Source: Sphingobacteriales bacterium (GTDB lineage Bacteria > Bacteroidota > Bacteroidia > Chitinophagales > JADIYW01). Taken from it: a stretch of 64,000 nt of DNA. The stretch lies in contig JADKIQ010000004.1 in NCBI GenBank assembly GCA_016721245.1, positions 124,001 through 188,000 on the forward strand, in the 5' to 3' direction. Below are positions 59,276 through 64,000 of the stretch, in pieces (position 1 is the first letter of the stretch; each line of letters begins with the position of its first letter). Under the pieces are notes generated by a model. It saw only the letters and a list, made by a program, of their open reading frames with translations, did not search any database and was not told the origin of the DNA. Position numbers and translations under genes: made by a program.

Positions 59276-60256
59276 ATGAATTATATAAAACTAACGCGAC
59301 CGGTCAATCTTTTTATTATTGCAGCTACAATGTACCTGTTCCGTAATTGTCTGGTCGCCGCATCGCCATATAAATTATTTTACGTCAGCCATGTTTTAAA
59401 TAATCTCGAATTTCTGTTGTTAGTGCTCGCAACCTTGTTTATTGCAGCCGGAGGCTATGTGGTGAATGATATTTTTGATGTAGATATTGATAGGTTGAAC
59501 AGACCGCAAAAGGTAATTATCGGTAAAACTGTAGATGAAACAGCTGCCTATAATTTCTATAAAATGCTTTGCTTGCTGGGCGTGGTTTGTACACTGGTAT
59601 TGGCGTTTCTGACAAAAAATTTCCGATTGTCTACTTTGCCAGTCATCGTTATGGTGATTTTGAATTTCTACGCACACACCTTTAAAAAGCAATTAATCGT
59701 AGGAAATTTTATGATTGCCCTGTGTACCAGTTTTACTATACTTTTAATTGCCTTGTTTGAGAGCAGTGAAACAGGTGAAATAACGGCGAATGAGTCCTAT
59801 ATAAGAAGTGGAATTGCCATTGCTGCGATTGTATATGGTTTATTTGCATTTTTTACTACTTTTTTAAGAGAGATAATAAAAGACATTGAGGATATGGAAG
59901 GAGATGGACAATTTGGTAGCAGAACCATTCCTATTGTTTTTGGAATGAAGGGAGCTAAAATAACAGCCTATGTGCTATGTTTCTTGCTGTTGTTACTTTT
60001 AGTGTCGTTTATGTGGTTTTTTCCGACAGTTAAATTAAAAATAGTTTCTGTTTTTATCGGAATTGGACTGGTTTTACCTTTACTGGCCATTATTTTTTTC
60101 ATTATTAGAGCAAAATCTTCCGCTAACTTTCATTTTGTTAGCAATTTAATAAAGGTTTTTATGTGTCTTGGTATAGCAACGATGTTGTACTTTAGGAGTG
60201 GAATTGGACCCTATCTGTTTGTTCAGTATGTCAATTTCATAAATAAGCTATTCTAA
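59276..60256 (+). CDS. UbiA-family prenyltransferase (digeranylgeranylglyceryl-phosphate-synthase-like)
   Basis: A 326-residue membrane prenyltransferase with about eight to nine helices. The two aspartate motifs are NDIFDVDIDRLNRPQK (about 62-77) and DIEDMEGDGQFGSR (about 199-212). It resembles the class annotated geranylgeranylglycerol-phosphate geranylgeranyltransferase in Bacteroidota, related to archaeal ether-lipid enzymes; heme or quinone prenyltransferases are alternatives. Sits between kdsC and maf. Its product in bacteria is not known. Confidence 0.85.
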   Translation: MNYIKLTRPVNLFIIAATMYLFRNCLVAASPYKLFYVSHVLNNLEFLLLVLATLFIAAGGYVVNDIFDVDIDRLNRPQKVIIGKTVDETAAYNFYKMLCLLGVVCTLVLAFLTKNFRLSTLPVIVMVILNFYAHTFKKQLIVGNFMIALCTSFTILLIALFESSETGEITANESYIRSGIAIAAIVYGLFAFFTTFLREIIKDIEDMEGDGQFGSRTIPIVFGMKGAKITAYVLCFLLLLLLVSFMWFFPTVKLKIVSVFIGIGLVLPLLAIIFFIIRAKSSANFHFVSNLIKVFMCLGIATMLYFRSGIGPYLFVQYVNFINKLF

Positions 60257-60260
60257 AGTA

Positions 60261-60827
60261 ATGCAAAAACCAACCAAAATTATCTTAGGTTCTCAGTCTC
60301 CGAGGCGGTTAGAAATTTTATCAGATGCAGGATTTGATATAGAAGTGGTGAAACCCAAAGTGGCAGAAAGTTTCCCGTATGACATGGATTATTACAAAGT
60401 ACCGGAATACCTTTCCAAACTGAAAATGTTTGATGTATATTCCTATTTAGGTGAAGATGAACATTTTATAGTTTGCGCGGATACGGTGGTGATTTTTGAA
60501 AAAAAACTGATCGGGAAGCCAAAAAATGCTGAACAGGCGTTTAAAATTTTAAAAGCCATGAATGGCAAAGCGCACGATGTGGTAACCGGAGTAAGTATCC
60601 GTAAAAAATTAAAACAGATTTCCTTTTCAGAGCATGCAAAAGTTTTTTTTAAAGAATTATCAGACGATGAAATCAAAGGCTATATTTCCGAGTTTCAGCC
60701 GTTTGACAAAGCTGGTTCTTACAACGTACAGGAATATATTGGTGTAGAGAAAGTGATTGGTGAATTTTTTAACGTTATGGGTTTGCCCTTGAAACGTTTA
60801 CAGCAGGAAATTAAAGGCTGGAAGTAA
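60261..60827 (+). CDS. maf: Maf-like nucleoside triphosphate pyrophosphatase
   Basis: A 188-residue Maf/HAM1-fold enzyme that hydrolyses dTTP/UTP or modified nucleotides. The N-terminal ILGSQSPRRLEILSDAGF and the central CADTVVIFEKKLIGKPKN are the signature strands; FDKAGSYNVQEYIG is also conserved. Starts four bases after the UbiA gene, co-transcribed with kdsC. A cell-division role was once proposed for the family. Confidence 0.92.
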   Translation: MQKPTKIILGSQSPRRLEILSDAGFDIEVVKPKVAESFPYDMDYYKVPEYLSKLKMFDVYSYLGEDEHFIVCADTVVIFEKKLIGKPKNAEQAFKILKAMNGKAHDVVTGVSIRKKLKQISFSEHAKVFFKELSDDEIKGYISEFQPFDKAGSYNVQEYIGVEKVIGEFFNVMGLPLKRLQQEIKGWK

Positions 60828-60852
60828 ATTATTTCCTAATTAAAATTCTTGT

Positions 60853-60878
60853 CGTCATTGCGAGGCACCGAGTAATCT
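60853..60878. repeat. Shortened REP-like repeat
   Basis: cgtcattgcgaggcaccgagtaatct, related to the element at 23651-23689. It lies just downstream of the convergent maf and LuxE-like genes. Confidence 0.5.
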
Positions 60879-60879
60879 T

Positions 60880-61899
60880 TTACATCGCCACCATCAAATT
60901 ACATCCGCGAATATCCGAATTGTCTAATCTTCCCAGCACTTCAAATTCGCTTTCACTTTTGATATTAACTAAATCCTGCGTGGCAATAAATGCACAGGAA
61001 TAAATATTCGCCAGATCAATTACATTCAAGCCGCCACGTCCCTGAGTTGCAGATACATTCATTGGGTCATAAATATCTCGCTTTAAGATTTTCATCCATT
61101 TCGGCACTTCAAAAATGCCGCTTCCTTTGGAATATCCCTGTGATAATAATTCCGTCATTCCGTATTCGGAATGAATGGTTTTTACATTAAATGCTTTCGT
61201 TAAAATGGTATGCACTTCCTCACGGGTCAGTTCCTCGCGTCTGCCTTTCATGCCGCCGGTTTCCATGATAATAACATCGGATAAGTCCATCGGAAATTTT
61301 TCTGCAAAATCCAGCAAAGCGAAAGTGACACCAATTAACAGAATCTTCGATTTGTGTTCCGAAATTTCGGAAGCGATTTGTGATTTGAGATATTTTATTT
61401 TTACAGCTAATTCTTCTAAATTATTCAGATAAAATCCGGAATGTTCGTTTTTTGTTTTTTTTATTAAATCATCTACCATGTACACCAGCGAGGAAGTGTC
61501 GCGTTCCAGATAAGAGGGAAGGAGTGCAAGAATAGTAAAGTCCTCTATCTTGCCGTAAAACTGTTGAAATCCTTTGTCAAAACTTTCTTCATATAATGCT
61601 AAGTCGGCTACCAGATGTTTGCTGGTAATTTGCCCGGTGGTACCGCTGCTTTCAAATATTTTTTGCGTTTCCGCGTTTTCAGTTAGAATACGGTGTGTTT
61701 TGAAGAATTCTATCGGTAAAAATGGAATTTGCTGAACAGTTTGAACCTCCGCAGCGTTTATTTTTAAGTAGTCGACAAATTGCTTGTAAACCAAATTGTG
61801 TGTATATTGGAAATCGAAAAGTTGAAGTGCAATTTCTTCAAAATTAAAATTGTCGTTTGAAAAGATTTTTTCGCGTATTTTTGAAACTGATGATTGCAC
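60880..61899 (-). CDS. LuxE-like acyl-protein synthetase / acyl-activating enzyme
   Basis: A 339-residue adenylate-forming-fold protein of the LuxE/PaaK relative kind. The nucleotide loop ESSGTTGQITSKH is clear (about residue 84-96); LPSYLERDTSSLVYMVDDLI and SEYGMTELLSQGY follow, the latter a family motif. In luminous bacteria LuxE activates fatty acids; here the acyl acceptor is unknown, and there is no reductase partner next door. It is divergent from the lipoprotein gene, and it meets maf tail to tail. Confidence 0.82.
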   Translation of the reverse strand: MQSSVSKIREKIFSNDNFNFEEIALQLFDFQYTHNLVYKQFVDYLKINAAEVQTVQQIPFLPIEFFKTHRILTENAETQKIFESSGTTGQITSKHLVADLALYEESFDKGFQQFYGKIEDFTILALLPSYLERDTSSLVYMVDDLIKKTKNEHSGFYLNNLEELAVKIKYLKSQIASEISEHKSKILLIGVTFALLDFAEKFPMDLSDVIIMETGGMKGRREELTREEVHTILTKAFNVKTIHSEYGMTELLSQGYSKGSGIFEVPKWMKILKRDIYDPMNVSATQGRGGLNVIDLANIYSCAFIATQDLVNIKSESEFEVLGRLDNSDIRGCNLMVAM

Positions 61900-61922
61900 G
61901 TAACAAAGGTATAAGAAATCTC

Positions 61923-62411
61923 ATGAAGTTAAAACTCGCCATCATATTTGCCATTTGTTTTTTAGGAATAAATGCTTGTTTTAAGACACCGGAATATCCT
62001 GTAGAGCCTGTAATAAAATTTGCGTCTTATAGCGTTACTCAACCCTATATAATACCTGATACCGGAAATATTAGAATTACATTTACAGATGGTGATGGAG
62101 ATTTAGGTAAATTAACAAACGATGATTCCGGCTCTGTTTCAAGAATTTTTATCAAAAATGTTAAATATTCTCTTGACAAAATACCACAGGTGTTGCCAAT
62201 TATCCCTCAAAAAGGAACTACAAAAGCAATTTCTGGTGCTATTGATATAAAATTAGCAGGCAACTTGGGTATTGGTTTGTTCGATGAATCCTCTTGTCTT
62301 TTATTTCAGCACCCTTACGATACATTAGTTTTTGAGATATACATAAAAGACAGGGCAGGACATATAAGCAATGTTATAACTACACCGCCGCTGGTTGTTT
62401 CGTGCCCTTAA
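61923..62411 (+). CDS. Lipoprotein of unknown function
   Basis: About 162 residues. Signal peptide with lipobox (IIFAICFLGINACFKTPEYPVEP, acylated Cys about residue 19). The mature part is beta-rich (YPVEPVIKFASYSV.. GNIRITFTDGDGDLG), suggesting an Ig-like or immunoglobulin-type fold, with a late Cys in VVSCP. I take ATG 61923; the longer frame upstream lies over the LuxE-like start. No known domain is recognised. Confidence 0.7.
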   Translation: MKLKLAIIFAICFLGINACFKTPEYPVEPVIKFASYSVTQPYIIPDTGNIRITFTDGDGDLGKLTNDDSGSVSRIFIKNVKYSLDKIPQVLPIIPQKGTTKAISGAIDIKLAGNLGIGLFDESSCLLFQHPYDTLVFEIYIKDRAGHISNVITTPPLVVSCP

Positions 62412-62491
62412 TAATAAACTTCGCTTAATGCATAATTAATCTTCTCTGAGCGCTTGTAGTATACTATTTGCTATAATTTTGCTTTCCCGAG

Positions 62492-63778
62492 ATGAAACCC
62501 ATAGATGTAATAATAGTAGGTGCCGGATTTACCGGCTTGTCAGCAGCTTATTACCTTCAGCGCAAAGGTCTGAATGTAAAAGTGCTGGAGGTTTCTTCAC
62601 AGGCGGGAGGCAGGGCACGCTCTGATAAAATGGATGGTTTCACGCTGGACAGAGGGGTGCATTTTTATCATCATTCCACTACGGAACTGGCTAAAATCAT
62701 TAATCTCAGCAAGCTGGAACTGAAAAATTCATACCCGGGATACCTTTTGCACTATCAGGGAACCTTTAATCTCTTTACAAATCCTTTATATCAAACTATT
62801 GATACGGTTTCTACAGCATTGGCAAAAAATGCTTCTTTTACCGATAAAATTCGATTATTTGGTTTGTATGCAAAATTAAAAACTTCCACCTACAATAAAC
62901 TGGTGAAAGAACCGGATTCTTCCACGTTTGAGTATCTGTCGAAAACAGGTTTCAGCAAAAAACTGATTGACTCGTTTTTCAGGCCTATGCTGGCGGCCAA
63001 TATTTTTGACTATAATTTACAGTCCTCTTCCCGTTTTTCGAAAGTATATTTGAAATCCTTGTTCCAGGATCATGTAGCTTTGCCAAAGGATGGAATTGGC
63101 AAAATTGCTTCTTCTATCGCTGCACAATTGGATGATAACACGATTTCTTTTAAAACCAAAGTAAAGAGAATAACGGATAATGGGGTAGAGCTGATAAACG
63201 GCGATTTTATAGAATCTAAATTTGTTGTAGTAGCAACTAATGCCATTGACGCTAATTTAATGGCAGGTGAAAAAATAATGCCGGCTGAATGCTCCCACGT
63301 TTCTACTTTATATTTTACAACAGATAAAGCACCGCTTAGCAAGCCGGTTGTGATATTAAACGGAAACAACGGAACCACCATTGTAAACCATGTTTTTGTG
63401 CCCTCTTTGCTACATCCGGAGTATGCACCCAAAGGAAAGCATTTGGTTGCTGTAAACGTGGTAAAAGAGCATGATTTGGATGATGAAGAATTGGAAGTTA
63501 AATGCCTGACCGAATTATCGGAATGGTTTGGATTGAAAGTGATGGACTGGCAGCATCTTAAAACCTATCACATCAAATATGCCATGCCGTTTAAACCGAT
63601 TTTAGATGAAGTAAAATTCTCTAAAAAAATCAGTAATACAGTTTATGCCTGTGGCGATAGTTTATCTGTTGGTAGTATGGAATCTGCATTGCGCTCCGGC
63701 AGGGAAACGGCAGATATTATTGCACAGGAATTTGTAAAAGGCAATCACAAAAAACGTGATTTTGCAGAAAGTAACTAG
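62492..63778 (+). CDS. NAD(P)/FAD-dependent amine-oxidase-like flavoprotein
   Basis: A 428-residue flavoprotein with an N-terminal Rossmann motif (VIIVGAGFTGLSAAYYLQRKG) and the GGRARS loop, then KLDRGVHFYHHSTTEL and a C-terminal CGDSLSVGSMESALRSGRETADII. This is the phytoene-desaturase/protoporphyrinogen-oxidase-like family; substrates range from carotenoids to squalene to amines. Genome context gives no clue. A partial gene on the other strand follows. Confidence 0.85.
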   Translation: MKPIDVIIVGAGFTGLSAAYYLQRKGLNVKVLEVSSQAGGRARSDKMDGFTLDRGVHFYHHSTTELAKIINLSKLELKNSYPGYLLHYQGTFNLFTNPLYQTIDTVSTALAKNASFTDKIRLFGLYAKLKTSTYNKLVKEPDSSTFEYLSKTGFSKKLIDSFFRPMLAANIFDYNLQSSSRFSKVYLKSLFQDHVALPKDGIGKIASSIAAQLDDNTISFKTKVKRITDNGVELINGDFIESKFVVVATNAIDANLMAGEKIMPAECSHVSTLYFTTDKAPLSKPVVILNGNNGTTIVNHVFVPSLLHPEYAPKGKHLVAVNVVKEHDLDDEELEVKCLTELSEWFGLKVMDWQHLKTYHIKYAMPFKPILDEVKFSKKISNTVYACGDSLSVGSMESALRSGRETADIIAQEFVKGNHKKRDFAESN

Positions 63779-63802
63779 TTGTATTCTATCTTAAATTTTC
63801 AA

Positions 63803-64000
63803 TTATAAAATATTGCGCTGGTAGGTTTCTCCTCGGCTTTTATTCATATCCGAAAAGCGCTTTAAACATTCATTCAGAAAGGTTTCATCCACCAGTTTTT
63901 CAATATCTGCCATCGTGCGCAGATTATCGTCTTCGTTAAACTTATACGTTTGTTCCAGCATATTTGCTTCCAGTTTCAGTACATACCGGTTGTTCATCTG
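63803..64000 (-). CDS. Partial hypothetical protein (C-terminal end)
   Basis: On the minus strand an open frame ends at 63803 and continues beyond the window edge. The visible 65 residues (a Q, then MNNRYVLKLEANMLEQTYKF, ending SRGETYQRNIL) contain no known domain. The start may lie further on, so this may be just the C-terminus. Function is unknown. Confidence 0.45.
   Translation of the reverse strand, partial: QMNNRYVLKLEANMLEQTYKFNEDDNLRTMADIEKLVDETFLNECLKRFSDMNKSRGETYQRNIL

Overview
The window is a gene-dense, AT-rich stretch of a Bacteroidota (Bacteroidetes) chromosome, most like the Chitinophagia/Sphingobacteriia side of the phylum. Evidence: two proteins with type IX secretion (Por) C-terminal sorting domains; -7 boxes of the TAnnTTTG type and almost no Shine-Dalgarno sequences; the phylum-typical gene order ftsX-DUF3098-uppP-truB-ribF; rpmB-rpmG-DUF4295-ftsY; bacillithiol (bshC) and futalosine-route menaquinone genes (mqnB, mqnD). 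I see no prophage, insertion sequence, integrase, CRISPR array or rRNA. No gene-free stretch exceeds 300 bases; the longest gaps are about 200-230 bases.

Layout. 0-8 kb: a partial gene, a TauE/SafE permease, rnhA, nth, a secreted beta-barrel protein, then a leftward operon of an alkylglycerone-phosphate-synthase-like flavoprotein, glpD and a lipid kinase. 8-24 kb: the branched-chain amino acid genes ilvE, ilvD, ilvB, a one-ACT-domain small subunit and ilvC, interspersed with a T9SS-exported purple-acid-phosphatase-like protein, an SRPBCC protein, an alkylglycerol-monooxygenase-like membrane enzyme, tRNA-Val, creD, pfkA and a second T9SS cargo. 24-38 kb: a TMEM229-like membrane protein, DUF2721, a large TPR protein with an outer-membrane partner, an HU/SPOR protein, lolD ending in a strange poly-G tract, tRNA-Arg, ribosomal proteins, ftsY, rimO and bshC. 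38-48 kb: mqnD and mqnB around two glycosyltransferase genes, a pterin synthase, GNAT, then ribF-truB-uppP-DUF3098-ftsX. 48-64 kb: transglutaminase-like, DJ-1/PfpI, FKBP, acyl-CoA carboxylase beta, the SRP RNA gene (ffs), an ABC-F ATPase, a lactone oxidase with a DUF2804 protein, a tandem pair of secreted paralogues, kdsC-UbiA-maf, a LuxE-like enzyme, a lipoprotein and an amine-oxidase-fold flavoprotein.

The most interesting thread is lipid chemistry. The window holds an AGPS-like ether-bond-forming flavoenzyme in one operon with glpD and a diacylglycerol-kinase-fold enzyme; 5 kb away is a 444-residue hydroxylase that looks like animal alkylglycerol monooxygenase (AGMO), the enzyme that cleaves ether lipids using tetrahydrobiopterin; and at 42.9 kb is a pterin synthase whose Cys-x5-His-Gly-His motif is the animal (tetrahydrobiopterin-making) type rather than the queuosine type. 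A UbiA prenyltransferase of the archaeal-ether-lipid-like class is at 59 kb. That these form one ether-lipid making and breaking system is my inference; the family resemblances are read directly from the sequence and from remembered family sequences, without any database search.

Other points: a tRNA-Val with C instead of the nearly universal U33, an IlvE that departs from the class-IV aminotransferase signature, an endonuclease III that lacks a fourth iron-sulphur cysteine, an ABC-F protein with one intact and one degenerate ATP site, a heptanucleotide repeat inside bshC, and promoters that put transcription starts on or next to start codons.
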